Shown here in pieces: positions 24,151 to 35,477 of a stretch of DNA of 64,000 nucleotides (position 1 is the first letter of the stretch; each line of letters starts with the position of its first letter). This stretch comes from Malachius bipustulatus (Eukaryota > Arthropoda > Insecta > Coleoptera > Melyridae). Both the position numbers and the translations under genes were made by a program. The notes below the pieces were generated by a model. The model was given only the letters and a program-made list of their open reading frames with translations. It was not told the origin of the DNA and did not search any database. Location: the NCBI GenBank assembly GCA_910589415.1, contig OU342632.1, forward strand, positions 15,875,507 to 15,939,506, read 5' to 3'.

Positions 24151-24671
24151 AAGAAAAATTATTGTCACCATTGTACAGGGTGTTTCCAAAGTGACCTTAA
24201 ATGTTCAACCGGGTGAATTCTCGTCCAATTTTATGACAAAAAGTTTGCTTTAATAATTATAAGCACACCGTGATTACCTTAATCTATGTTTTAGAGATCG
24301 GTACGATTTTTATTTCATTTTTAATTTTTAAATAATAATTTTTGAGATATGAATCTGAAATTTGGTAGATGGATAAGTACACACATGCATTTTTGAGTCA
24401 TTTTGCGGTATAGTATGTATAATGTATTAAGTATACAAAAATCTAGTATGATATCATAGGTGATACAATTTTTTTATAGCCTACTACTTTTTGTACGCCA
24501 CTGGTGCTGGCTGTCAAAATTAACTTTTATGAGTTACCTACATTCTATATTGATACACGCATATCTCTTGCGATTTTTTAATTTTTTGCCTGTTTCTGCA
24601 AAACTTTGAGTGAGTTAACTACGTTTTGTTACAACAGGAGTTACAGAAGAGATTTTGACATTTTATTAAAA
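24151..24671. other. Spacer with a lone TACAGGGTG end
   Basis: TACAGGGTGTTTCCAAAGTG at 24174 looks like a foldback left terminus, and CGCCACTGGTG lies at 24495, but I could not find the matching right arm. No gene. Confidence 0.4.
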
Positions 24672-25919
24672 GGGTGTATGTTAAACATACGGCAAAAATT
24701 CAAGGGATAGTTTCCTGGATTATTCTAACATTTTGTCCTTTAATTATTTTTTTAAACTCGATTTGTTTTGCAGCTACAGGGCGATCAAGTGTTTCGAAAT
24801 TTTTTATTTTTTATATGGAGCTGGAATAAACGTAGGTATGGTGCACTGTGCACTTGGCACTATACTAAGTTTATAGTGCTAAATCAAAATCAATATTGAA
24901 AAAATCAGTAATAACCGTGGTCGTTGTGAATGCGTAAAAAAATACCCTAAAGTTTGAATATACAGGGTGTCAGTAAATAAGTGCGACAAACTTCAAGGGG
25001 TGATTCTACATGAAAAAGTAATGACAGTTTGCTATATAAATGTATGTGCGCAAATGCTTCGTTTTCCAGATACAGGGTGTTATAATAATAGGTTTACTTA
25101 AAAACTGACGATTTATTTATTTGTTCTGAAACCGGTCGAGATATGCAAATTAAATTTGGTGGGTTTTAAGCGGAAGTTATTAAGTTATTGCGCATTTTTT
25201 GACATGCAATTAAGAATTTTATGTGCATCAGTGGCGCGCATACGGCGGGTAATGATCTCAGCTTTTTTAAAGGAAAAAATGGTACGCCACTGAGATTTTT
25301 TTAAAATAATTTTTTAATTTCTCGTTCAATTTGTCATAAAAAACCTCTCCTGTCTTTTTTTCGTATGGGGGGCGATTTCTATGCAACAAAATAAAACATA
25401 AAACATAAAAATAAAAATAAAACGTCTGAGGTCATTTTCAATATTTGTTGTAGTTTCTCGCCTATTTAAATTTTTATTAGTGTTATTTTCTGTTATTGTT
25501 CTGGTTTAATGTTATTGCATTACATTATTAGCAATAAATATTTTTTTAAAGAAAACCTTTATGTCGGAAAACGAAGCATTTGCGCACATACATAGCAAAC
25601 TGTCATTATTTTTTTACTTTTTACTAACAACCTCTATAAACAGGGTTATGACAAACTTCAGGGGGTGATTCTGCATAAAAAAATAATGACAGTTTGCTAT
25701 AAAAAATCTCAGTGGCGTCCCATTTTTTTTCCCTAAAAAAATCAATACCCCTATGCGTATGATGAACAAAAAATTCTTAATTGCATGTCAAATTTACTAA
25801 CAGCCTCTACGCATATTGAAGTTTGTTTCGCATTTTAAATCTTAATTAGGACAAAATATTTCTAGAATAATTCAGGGAAAACCCCCTTGAATTTTTGCCG
25901 TATGTTTAACGAACACCCA
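24672..25919. mobile_element. Nested foldback elements
   Basis: The outer pair is GGGTGTATGTTAAACATACG ... CGTATGTTTAACGAACACCC with ATTATTCTAACATTTTGTCC / GGACAAAATATTTCTAGAAT next to it. Inside, a second element starts TACAGGGTGTCAGTAAATAA at 24961, and its GACAGTTTGCTATA and GCGCAAATGCTTCGTTTTCC block recurs inverted at 25570-25620; the GACAAACTTCA-type block recurs a third time in direct orientation at 25640-25700. CAGTGGCGCG (25230), CGCCACTGAG (25283) and CAGTGGCGTCC (25712) are present. Confidence 0.7.
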
Positions 25920-25974
25920 GCATACATATAGTGAATTATAAAAGTGTTAAATTTTTTCACATTTTTCACAATAT

Positions 25975-26608
25975 TGTTGCGAGTTTTCTTCCGTGGGTTC
26001 GACGATAATTTTGGAAAGCCAATTAACTTTCTTTAATTATTTTTATTAATTCATTACTTTACTTATCGCTTTAATTTACAATTCACATACTAAACACTAA
26101 GTACCTACTGCTTATATAATTTACAAATTCAATTATTATAATCTCACCACACTACTATTATTACTGCTTCCGTAAATCACACGCTGTCTATAACACTACT
26201 ACCTAATACCTATCGCCTTCTTATATCGCTCACTTATTATCGCTCCCTTAGGTATTCGGTTAATACTTCTCAGTCTACAAGCACTGAACTGAGGTCGCAC
26301 CGCTCATAGCTTCTCTTATACAGTTCTAACAAACTCCAAATGTCTTTTGCAGTTGTGAATCTTCAATTCCTGGAACATTTTAAACAGTGGCAGCTTCCAG
26401 GCACTCTGTCAAATCAGTAGTGGAAGTTATAAATAGTTCTCGAACATTCCCTCTCATGGCCGAGATTTTTTTATGCAAACGTCGCGAGATACCAGGATAG
26501 CAGAGCAGGAGAAGAGGTAGTGGCACCGGCAAGACAGTGGCATTGGTACTCCTGCGAGGCTCCCGTAATACTCAGAGCAACTCTACGGCCTGGTTCGACG
26601 ATGTAACA
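25975..26608 (-). repeat. Candidate solo LTR
   Basis: Read on the minus strand it starts TGTTACATCGTCGAACC and ends CGCAACA, so it has the TG...CA borders of an LTR, 634 bp long. ATAT and ATAC border it, a possible imperfect 4-bp target duplication. Blocks such as GAGAGGGAATGTTCGAGAAC, GAGCGGTGCG, GTAGACTGAGAAG and GTGTGATTTACGG recur in the same order at 17640-18815 and 59794-60300. No internal region with gag or pol is attached, so it is probably a solo LTR left by recombination. Confidence 0.65.
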
Positions 26609-26669
26609 ATACATTATTCATTATTGAAAGCATATTAAAAAAAAATTGTCACAGTAAAAGTTGTATCGG

Positions 26670-26847
26670 GTGATCCACAAAATTTTTCATCAACTAGTGC
26701 CTTGGAAAAAATGAAGCATGCCTGCCAGTCTGTCAGATAAAATGCAAACTATTGGTAGGTGTGCTCAGGTGCAATGAGCTCAGACATCACTGCAATAGTT
26801 ATCTCTCTCTGCCAAGGCACTAGTTGATGGAAAATTTTGTGGATCAC
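26670..26847. mobile_element. 178-bp MITE
   Basis: GTGATCCACAAAATTTTTCA followed by TCAACTAGTGCCTTGG is mirrored at the right by CCAAGGCACTAGTTGATGG and TTTTGTGGATCAC, giving inverted repeats of about 36 bp with one difference. The centre is short and non-coding. Confidence 0.75.
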
Positions 26848-27756
26848 ACAATATAATAACGGAGATAGAGCTTCAAGTTGAAGCACAGTCATATAACTTT
26901 TTGAACAAACTGCAAGGCCGGCTCTCAACATACAGTCGTACAACTTTTTCACAGTTGTAACGCATCAGGTCAGTATTAATTTTAAATTATGATCATGATA
27001 AATTTAGCCATCAAATTATGTAAGTAAATTGAATGCGAAAGTAAAATAGCTTCTTCTCGTTTTTACATAAGATGAGCAGTGGTTTTCAAATGGGTAAGGT
27101 ACATTCAGTTGAAAATTACACGCCATAAAAACATTAAAGGTGCTTAACATGTATTTTAGTACCGCACTGGCACTGACACTGGCATTACCGTATGTGCTAT
27201 TCAGCGACAATCAGCCGTTCCCAAATTTCCTTCATTAACTTTGCTTTTAAAGGGTTCTAAAATAATTAGCAAATTGATTCACTTTCCTCAAAGGTCGTGT
27301 AGAAATAGGGAAGAAAATTATTTTTGTTGAAATGTCTATTGTTGTATAGTTGTCACCTGCATTCCGAATTGATTTAATTAATTCTTAATTCTGAAGAAAA
27401 TTTAATTTAAATTGTTCGTTAAAAATCAATTTTTAAAATTTATTTCGTGAAAGCAGAATGTTAATTGGAATAATGTTTTAAGTAAGTACTATAATGGAAA
27501 AGCAATTGAGGAATTTCCCTGATTTATTTTTTTATCCACCTGATTCATGCATTCCCTGGCGTCAATTTTGAAAAATTAAAGTCTAAAGTAAAATGAGTCT
27601 ACTACTTTTGAGGGTTTTTAAAAAATGAAATACTTTTGAATTTTTTTAAATTTTTGTACCCACCTCAAAAGAAGTTATAAATTTTTCAAAAAAATGTCTC
27701 TTTTTTCAAATTGACATAACTTTATAAAAAATTGGCCGATCGAGATGTTTTATTTC
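26848..27756. other. AT-rich spacer
   Basis: No gene recognised; the minus-strand frame at 27210-27016 has no visible family. No repeat structure is supported. Confidence 0.4.
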
Positions 27757-29026
27757 AAAATTTGTGTAATTAAATGTACTTTTGAAAAAAAATACAAAAT
27801 TTTTTTTTATTACAACTCTATGAAATTTTTACGTTTTTGAGGAAACCCGTTAATTTTTTGAAGTTCGCAATTGTATTTATTTTTCTTAAAAAAACTACAT
27901 TTCATTTTAATGTCATTATTATTAAAACAAACGTAATTTTTATATTTAATTTCAGTTTAAAATTTTTTTTAGAAACTTTTTATAGAGAGTGTGTTCCGCA
28001 TAAGAGCCGACACAGAGCAGGGCTGTGTAGGGAAACCTAAAATATGTCGATTTAACGCAACTTAATTACCCCTACACTAAGTTGCACCCCTGAGAAGTTA
28101 CACCTAAGTCTTGAAAGTGGAGTTTGAAATTTCGAAAAAAAATCAATATCTCATGCAGCTATGGTTGGAACTTAGAAAAATGAAATTTGAAACACATTGT
28201 GAGTGTACCAAGAGAATACAACCATTAATTGAAAATAAGTAATCAAATTGTAGCATTTTGAAGGATTTGATTTATAAGGGATGATGAATCCTTAAAATGC
28301 TACATAATTTTTTAAATAACTGAATTGCAATACTTTTGTTAGTTTTTCGGAGCTTTGTTGAAAACGACAAAGTTTTTTGAAAAATAATAAGAGAGTAAAA
28401 GTTTTAGAGTTAAATTCCTCATAAAATAAAGTAGGTAACGATTTGTTAAATCGGCAAACGGGTTAAAAAATTATGTAACATTTTAAGGGTTCATCGTCCC
28501 TTATAAACCTTTTAAAATGATACAATTTTACTCTACTTATTGTCAATAATTAATGCTGTTGGTACACTCACGACGTGTATACCAAATTTGATTTTTCTAA
28601 GTTCAAGTATAGCTAAGATATTGATTTTTTCTAAATTCGCAACCCCTATTTCAAAAACCTATAACTTCTAAGGGGTGTAACTTAGAGACAAGTTGGCTTA
28701 AATCACCATATATTGGAGTCCCCTACACGTCCCTGTTCTGCGTCGGTTCTTATGCGAATTACCCTCTAGGTATAAACAAAGTTTCTAAAAAAATTTTTTT
28801 TTGAATAACTGAAATTAAATAGAAAAAAATTCGGCCCACTCTGAGATTGGCTGGCATAGCCGCAGAATTGATTGAAGTTTAAAAAATAAAAATAAATAAA
28901 ACAAAAATGGCGAACTTCAAAAAATTAACGGTTAAAAAAACCGCTAATTTGTTAACAGAGTTTGTTACCTATCAAAAAAAAAAATATTTGCATTTTTTTT
29001 TCTCAAAAGTACAATTAAGTTTGTAG
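27757..29026. mobile_element. 1.27-kb foldback element without CAGGGTG ends
   Basis: Arms of about 600 bp are inverted copies around a centre near 28390. Good matching points: GTTCCGCATAAGAGCCGACA on the left with TCGGTTCTTATGCGAATTAC on the right; ATGATGAATCCTTAAAATGC with its complement at 28490; TGTGAGTGTACCA with TGGTACACTCACGA. The edges fade into A/T runs (TTAATTGTACTTTTGA-type), so the termini are uncertain. It appears older than or distinct from the TACAGGGTG group. No coding frame. Confidence 0.75.
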
Positions 29027-30164
29027 TGTGTGTTGTAGTGAATTTCTAAAATCAGAGATTTCAATAATTGAAATCGACCTGTTTCGTTTTTGCTTTATTC
29101 TACAGAAATATTAAATGAGAAAATTACTTCATAAATAATTTTCAAGTTAAATAATATTCTATTCATTTTGGCTTTTTGAATAAATTTCTCAGACTTTATA
29201 TTATGCGCTTTGATCAGTTTGGAGAAAAATGGAGACCCTCTGTATAATGGCATTTCAAGATTATTCAGGGCAGATTTCCTTGTTGACACTTTCAATAATA
29301 ACAAGAAAAATGTTGTAAAACGTATTGAAAATTTATACCTACCCAAACAAAATTAATGAGACACTTCCTTATCCTGTGTATTATAGGTACTGTCGTTTTA
29401 TAAAAAATATAACTTTTGTTAGGGGTTGGCTTGGCGTCATTTTATTTCGTTCATGACGTGAATGGGATCCTCTTACAATAATCGCAGTCTATTTTAGGTA
29501 CTCAGCCTCAGTCATAGCAACCGGTCAAATCACTATGACAACACACAGGATGTAAAAAAGTATCAAATAACAAACGTATAAAGGTATAAGGTATCTTTAC
29601 CTTCTAATAATATAAACGAGAAAAGTAACATTTTTTTATGTAGGCAGTTAAATTTTGGTTTGTTAGCATGTAAACCTCAAGTGGGAATAAGAGCAACGTC
29701 AGCACAATGAAGAATGTACGTGGCCTTTGTGAAAAATTCAATTTATTTTAGTTGATATTTTTTGCTGAAAATCCAAACGTTATAATAGGGGCATGTTTTT
29801 CAGGAATATACGATGTAACTCTTCTAGGAGCGTTTCCCACAAAAAAAAAAACGAAAACCGATTCTTACCTCTTGAACCCCTATTCAGCCAAAAAATCAAA
29901 CATCTGGAATCTCTTCTTCGATGTACATCAAACACTGTACCAACTTGTACTGATGAACGCGCTCCTTATATGCTTAACAGGGACTCTCCAAACGTCATGT
30001 CGGAACGCTGCCATGTCAAGGAACTCCTGAGAACAGCTAGATCAGAGCTTTTGGAATGTTTGTTAACATTTTCCATGCATATCGTATACGTACCTGAATT
30101 TTCTAGATAGTTCTCCGTGCTTTTTCTGGAGCTGGTTCTCAATATGTTTTCCGGATATATTTTT
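29027..30164. other. Unassigned stretch with an unidentified open frame
   Basis: TTTATTTTAG at about 29740-29750 would be an acceptable splice acceptor and is followed by two overlapping plus-strand frames (29752-30030 and 29793-30110). They meet at an A-run (29840-29851), so one frameshift could link them. The second has less biased composition (for example SERCHVKELLRTARSELLEC) than most frames here, but I recognise no family. It could be a decayed transposon gene or chance. Confidence 0.25.
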
Positions 30165-30482
30165 TCATCCCATTTTTTGTTAGGGGGGTGAAACCCTTAC
30201 GCAACCCTAAAATCTTACCACTGGCGTATCTTAGATGATAAGTTTGGAGCCTTAAAAGTAGCTATTATTAATGTAAAAATCTGTACAAAAGCTGGAGCCT
30301 GTAACTCAAACGGTTCTTGAGATATCGCAAAAAAAGTAAGAACTTTTTTTTTTTTTAACAGCCTGTATCTCGAAAACGGTGCGTTTGCGGACCTTTGTTA
30401 ATAGGAACATTTTTTTTCTTCTTAGAATAAGTCGTAGAATCACCTTCTTTATTTTGTACTAGTTGGTAGTTAGCACCCTGTA
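30165..30482. mobile_element. Single arm of a foldback element (copy C)
   Basis: It matches the right half of copies A, B and D: ACCACTGGCGTA (30219), TGTACAAAAGCTGGAGCC, GTATCTCGAAAACGGTGCG, TTGTTAATAGGAAC and the end GCACCCTGTA. The left half has been lost or replaced. Confidence 0.6.
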
Positions 30483-31079
30483 AAGAGCGCCGGCCAGTTC
30501 CAAAAATAGTCAGTATAGTTTGGGACGTTATCAAAGACAGCTAGGTTGGAGAATGCTATCTGCAGAAAGCAGAAAGCTAATGAACAGTGGAGGTTATAGT
30601 TTAGGGTCTAATCAGAGAAAGTCTATTTTTTATACACTTTTTTTTTGTTTCGGTCAACTTAGTGGACCACTCTTATTATATAGTCGATTTGGTGCAAGTC
30701 TCGGAGGTGGGGAGGGGGAGGAACCAATAAAAACGGGGGAAACGGTTTTTTTCCACTAGGTTAGCTCTCGAGTTCCCGCGAGAGCGCACTACCTGGTGTG
30801 GCTTTTTTTTGCCAAAACGGGAGTCACCGGGAGTAACGGACGCAGTTGGAGGCATAATTGAGAGGGAGGTAGTAGGAGGTGAGAGGAGGTAATGAGTTTA
30901 CAGGGGCCAAAAAATCACTCCTGTAAATTTATGTTTCCCAGAAGTTCCGGTCAATTTTTGTGCGGATCAGTATACTAGTGGTGAAGGGGAGAGGGGAAAC
31001 CTAAAAAACACACGGAATCGGACATAACTCCCACAGTTTTTGCTTTTTGCCAAATCTTGCGCAGCAAAAAAACTAATTT
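30483..31079. other. Unassigned stretch
   Basis: Moderately GC-richer with purine-rich GGTGGGGAGGGGGAGG and GGGAGGTAGTAGGAGG blocks near 30700-30900. A 79-codon frame at 30520-30759 is not recognised. No gene or repeat pairing is supported. Confidence 0.35.
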
Positions 31080-32350
31080 TCTTGGATTGACCGCCTATCG
31101 AGTGATAAATTTGGGATATTCTTTATTATTTTGGCAGCCACAGCAAAGAAGTCATCCACTGTAAGGCACTTCCTAGCTTTAGGAGTGGGTTTCCTGTTGC
31201 ACTCAAAATTTACCAGGTCCAACAAGCCTTGCTTTTGTTGACCGAATTGTACAGATATGAATCACAGGCTTCTTTCTCTCTTTGCGGACGCAACTGATTC
31301 TCGATAGTCCCTCCTCAGCTCCCGGTAAAGAGCCCACCCCTGAGGATTCCCTCTAACATCAACATATGATTTTCAACAATGATTGAAACTACCATTTTTT
31401 TTTTTAGTTCCTGATTAAACCATTTTAATGGTGGAGAGACGGAAAGGCACTTTTTTCAAAGAAAACCAATTCTCCACTTTGAACTTGTACGTATTGACTA
31501 ACAAAGCTGCAGTGGCGTCTATATACGTCATCACCAAAATGTAAATTTTTTTACCAGCACTACAGACAGAGACAGGTAACCTAATCTTACTCGACCCACT
31601 GTCAGAGATGTGTCTCCTTCCTGTAATTGCAGGCACCGTTCTCTCAACTCGATGACTCAAAATACTTTGTATTGTCCTCTATGGTCAGCTATGCAGGGTT
31701 CAAAAACACCCACCCGTTGGTCCCTCTCATCAATATTGGTAACAATATTGTCAACGCAAGTAGCAGAATAGTGAGTGACTCTTATTGTGTATCGCAAATA
31801 GTCGGATGCAGTCCCAAAGAATTGTGTAAAAGTTTCAAAAACTGGGTAAGATTTTTAGATTCAACCGGTCGCTATAAGAGGTCAGCAGTATTTTCTTGAC
31901 ATCGAAAGAGTCCTGAGTAAAGATACAAACGCCCCCCCCCCCCCCTATCATGGTTTTCCCTGCAGAAATATGCGGTCAGAGAATATCCATGAATATTCAC
32001 GTTTTTTAAGTGATAAGCCGACCGCCAATGTTCTAAGACATAAAAAACGCTGACGGTACTTACACTCTGTCAGAAACAAATTAAGTTGATCGATCATTTT
32101 TGTAATAATTACCCTGCACGTTAACATGAAATGAGCTCAACACACCATCATCCAGAACATTCTTAAGAGCACTCACTTTCACAACACCCACATCTTCATT
32201 GGCAGTATTGACACCCGTTTTCGTTTGTCGTGCTGGATTCTTTGACCAACTTTCGTCTTCTATGATGGTGCAGTTTGTTCCCCTTGAACGAGGGAAAAAA
32301 CTGCCGAATATGGGCACCATTTGGCCAGAGGGATGGATCCATAGCATGCC
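31080..32350 (-). pseudogene. LINE ORF2 remnant: endonuclease domain and start of the reverse transcriptase region
   Basis: On the minus strand, from 32350 downwards: a frame ending VLSSFHVNVQG, resembling the start of an APE-type endonuclease; then EHWRSAYHLKNVNIHGYS and FCRENHDRGG near 32030-31935; then HYSATCVDNIVTNI and EPCIADHRGQ near 31790-31690, the last conserved endonuclease motif (SDHR region). After a poorly preserved stretch, YNSVNKSKACW and LTVDDFFAVAAKIIKNIP (31280-31085) match the linker that precedes the reverse transcriptase in Jockey/BuT-type LINEs. Several frameshifts and stops. A 14-base C run at 31932-31945 lies exactly on the glycine codons after the RENHDR motif. The polymerase itself is absent. 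Confidence 0.8.
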
Positions 32351-32469
32351 AGGTTGTTTGCGGGAGGTTATTAGGGCTCATGGTGGTAATACTCGTTATT
32401 AAATTCAATTTTGTGTTATGTTCTCCTAACTGTTAATTTCACCTATAAAGTCGTTTATTTTAACACGTC

Positions 32470-32790
32470 TGTGGAACCACCTCTACGGTAGCTGTCCTTG
32501 GCTGCTTCCGCCGGCGGCAGTACGGTAGTCTGTCGGTGAGTTTCAACGGGGAACCACCGACCGTCTGCAAGCAGCCGTGGAGGGGAGACATCGAACGAGG
32601 TCGGACGGTGTCCAACGCGAGCGAGAGCGAGAGCAGTGAGGTAATGGAAACGCTCCGGGCTGCTACTCAATATATTATTCTAAATAATATTAAATTACGG
32701 AATGTTACGAGATTAGAGTTGAATAAAATAGTTGTAGAAATACGGTGGGTGTTTCCCTGTGCCAGTGCCTCTACAAATTAGTCTACAACA
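32470..32790 (+). repeat. 5' LTR of Gypsy element 1
   Basis: It starts TGTGGAACCACCTCTACGG and ends CTACAACA, two bases before the primer-binding site. The first about 150 bp recur at 36647-36796 with few changes, including GGCTGCTTCCGCCGGCGGCA and AGCAGCCGTGGAGGGGAGAC. The rest of the LTR has no second copy, so the 3' LTR is truncated. Confidence 0.7.
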
Positions 32791-32792
32791 GT

Positions 32793-32812
32793 TGGCAGAA
32801 GTGGTTCGAACC
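32793..32812 (+). other. Primer-binding site of Gypsy element 1
   Basis: TGGCAGAAGTGGTTCGAACC follows the LTR end. TGG complements a tRNA CCA tail, and GGTTCGAACC complements the T-arm consensus, so complementarity appears to run on into the T arm. CAGAAGTGG recalls the 3' end of insect tRNA-Leu (from memory, not checked). Confidence 0.65.
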
Positions 32813-32845
32813 TAAAACTAACTAATTTTGAAGTGATTATAAGGT

Positions 32846-33169
32846 GTGAAACTCGTGAAAATCATGTTTCCCACAAGGTCGTCCAACAGACGTGAGACCA
32901 GCACCTTGGTTCCAGACCAGCTACAGGACGGATATGTTCCGTTCCTCGTCCGCTCGACCTCTGCCCCTGTCACCGAGGGCTCGCTGACGCCGCCCCTTAT
33001 CTTGGAGCGGCAAGTACACCAATTGCGAGAGGAACTTAATTCATTGAAACACAAGCAAGTACAAATACATTTTCTTGGCCAAACATACCAGCGAAACACC
33101 TTCGATATTGACATAAATGCCATCGGGAAGGTGTCTCAAGATACCGCTACTATCACTTCCTCGTCCTAA
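32846..33169 (+). pseudogene. Gag-like open frame of Gypsy element 1
   Basis: A 107-codon frame begins shortly after the primer-binding site, where gag is expected. It includes a charged, helix-prone stretch LERQVHQLREELNSLKHKQ, probably a coiled coil. No zinc knuckle is present and the frame is far shorter than a normal gag, so it is an N-terminal fragment at best. The assignment rests mainly on position. Confidence 0.4.
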
Positions 33170-33689
33170 GGATCTCTTGTCCAATATTATTTTAAAACTA
33201 AACAAGTTGCAAAAATTAAAGTGGGATATCCCCGACAAAGATATGATAAATAGTATATTCACGGTACTGAACACCAACAAATTAAGCAAATGGCGTTATT
33301 AAATAATTACCTGTCGCTGGACGAGTTACTCACGTATGTATTTCCGTAGTGTCGATCAAAATCGAGATTAACCGAAAACGTCCTTTCTTGTGCGACTAGT
33401 CTTGGTGTTACTACTTTTGTAAATAATCGCCCCATCACTAGAAACCAAAACCAAGTAATTGCATTGCCCTACTTAGAAACCAGCTGTTTTAAAATTCTTA
33501 AATGCATATAGTGGTACTACCACTTTCAGAGAAATGGGCAAAACATCCGCTGTCCACATGGAAATTCATATCGGCCCAGCCAAAGTCTTAAGGTGCACGA
33601 AATAATAGATAAACTAGATCTAGAACTGTTGTTACTGTTGTTAGTTCTTCTGTGCTTACAGCACTTACAGCGTAAAATAATTCGTGCCT

Positions 33690-34330
33690 CTCAAGTCTCG
33701 ATCCCCGTATGCTAGTCCTATTATTCTCGTTCCCCAGAAAAGAGGCGACTTCCTCTCTGTGTTTATTATAGAAAACTAAATAGTATTACTGTTACATATA
33801 AATTCCCACTTCCTCGTATCGAAGACCAACTTGATAAACTCTTCAATTATAACAGAATTGTTATGGCCTCGGATTCAATAGCAAAGACAGCGTTTATTAC
33901 TCCGGATGGCAAATACGAGTTTTACGTATGAGTTTCGGTCTCTATAACGCTCCTGCTGTTTTTCAGCAGATCCTACCAAAAATTCTATCTGAATTACGTG
34001 ACCCCACGTCATTTTTATTTTATTTTATTTTATTTTTTTTAATTTTATTTATACATTCATTGTCCAACAGTATTATACCGATAACAGGACAATTAAAAGA
34101 TGCCCTATTTGGACGATATCTTGATTCCATCGTCGTCTTTTCAGGAGGGTTTCCTTAAACTGGAAAAAGCTTTGCAATCTTACGGAAATACAATTTGACC
34201 TTGCAAATAACTACGTGTATCTTCTTTTCTCCTAAGCTGTCATATATCTTGGTCATGACATTTCCAAAGATAGCCAACCTGATGCAAATAAACTTTCCGC
34301 GATCCTAATCTGCCTCAGCCCACGACAAAA
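33690..34330 (+). pseudogene. Ty3/Gypsy reverse transcriptase remnant
   Basis: Successive frames give YYRKLNSITVTYKFPLPRIE and DQLDKL (33755-33845), then, after loss of the LDLASGFYQI segment, DSIAKTAFITPDGKYEF (33875-33925), MSFGLYNAPAVFQQ (33928-33970), PYLDDILIPS with an intact catalytic YLDD (34102-34130), and SYLGHDISKD (34240-34270). At least four frameshifts are needed. A low-complexity T-rich insertion (34011-34068) and a unique stretch interrupt it between the FQQ and YLDD motifs. Confidence 0.85.
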
Positions 34331-34500
34331 AACTACAATCCCTGTAATTCTCGAGTTTCTTTCAAAAATTTATTAACAACTATGCAAAAATTCTGTAAGC
34401 TCTCTGTCTCCTACTGAGCTTGAGCGTGAAAACCTCACCGATCTACGTCAAAAAAATCTCTTAAACTTATCGTCTGCTTAAACTCGCTCCCAACGCCTAT

Positions 34501-34746
34501 TTGATCGTAAGCGAAGGAAAAACCTACTCAGAAAACGATTTAGTTATGGTCCTCTGGACAGCTAAAATTGCTCCAAAAAAAAAAAACAGCTCAAGGGCCC
34601 GTTCCTGGGTGAAGCATGTTCTTTCAAATGATCGCTATCTGGTACAAGGTCTTCGTGGTTCTCGAACCTCTGAAACAGTTATCGCCGCAGATAACCTGAA
34701 ACCATGGATTGTTTTAATTATTAATCCTGAAAGCCAACCCTTGTAA
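34501..34746 (+). pseudogene. Gypsy integrase C-terminal tail
   Basis: The 81-codon frame contains KHVLSNDRYLVQGLRGSR and ETVIAADNLKPWI, the chromatin/DNA-binding tail (GPY/F-type region) at the end of many insect Gypsy Pol proteins. Catalytic core and zinc-binding parts are missing. It directly precedes the tandem repeat and ends at a stop at 34744-34746, probably the original pol end. Confidence 0.7.
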
Positions 34747-34764
34747 TGTAAGTACCAGTATTAC

Positions 34765-35180
34765 TTCTAACCTATCTGCACTGTCAGAAGATCACTGTAG
34801 TGACGTTAGAAGTCTGAAATCTGTCTTCATGATCACTGTTGTGATTCTGTCTTCCTTCTAACCTGTCTGCCCTGTCATAAGATCAGTCATAAGATCACTA
34901 TTGTGACGTTAGGAGTCTGAAATCTGTCTTCCTGATCACTGTTGTGATCCTGTCTTCCTTCTAACCTGTCTGCTCTGTCAGAAGATCACTGTTGTGACGT
35001 TAGAAGTCTGAAATCTGTCTTCATGATCGCCGTTGTGATCCTGTTTTCCTTCTAACCTGTCTGCTTTGTCAGAAGATCACTTTGATGATGATCTTCAGAT
35101 CATTGAAGATCACAGAAGATGACGTTAGAAGTAGGAAATCTGATCTGAATCTGTCTTCCTGATCACTGTTGCGATCCTGT
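34765..35180 (+). repeat. 91-bp tandem repeat downstream of Gypsy pol
   Basis: Units start with TTCTAACCTGTCTGC at 34765, 34856, 34959 and 35050; units 1 and 3 are 91 bp, unit 2 carries a 12-bp duplication (ATAAGATCAGTC region), unit 4 is expanded and irregular. Each unit contains the imperfect palindrome GATCACTGTTGTGATC. A partial fifth unit continues at 36490-36540 on the far side of the inserted element, proving that the insertion split the array. Confidence 0.85.
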
Positions 35181-35476
35181 TGCAAGCAACTTTATGCTAA
35201 AAATAGGTCAACCGGACTGGCTGGCTCATTGACCGACGTGGACGCTCGCTGGCAGACAGGGACTTCCCCGCGATACCAGCCGGTGGAGGTGGGGAACGTC
35301 GCTTGCTGCGGACGAGTCAATCACGGAGGAAAGGACTGGCACTCTGATCTAGCTCACGCCGGAGGACGGATCATTTTCTATTAATTTTATTTTCGATTGT
35401 TCATTTTTCCCTTAATATACGTCTACATTAAAATACCTACGTTCACATTTCCATTTGTGCCTTTTTGTGCCTTTTA
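35181..35476 (+). repeat. 5' LTR of Gypsy element 2
   Basis: It begins TGCAAGCAACTTTATG and ends GTGCCTTTTTGTGCCTTTTA; both edges recur fused together at 36450-36485. Directly after it stands GTTCAGAAGTGGGATG, which resembles the complement of a tRNA-Leu acceptor/T-arm junction without the TGG start. Confidence 0.7.
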
Positions 35477-35477
35477 G

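Noticed and set aside
32455..32670. Minus-strand protein with close relative at 36592-36801
   Set aside because: The similarity arises because both lie in the two LTR copies, antisense to the element.
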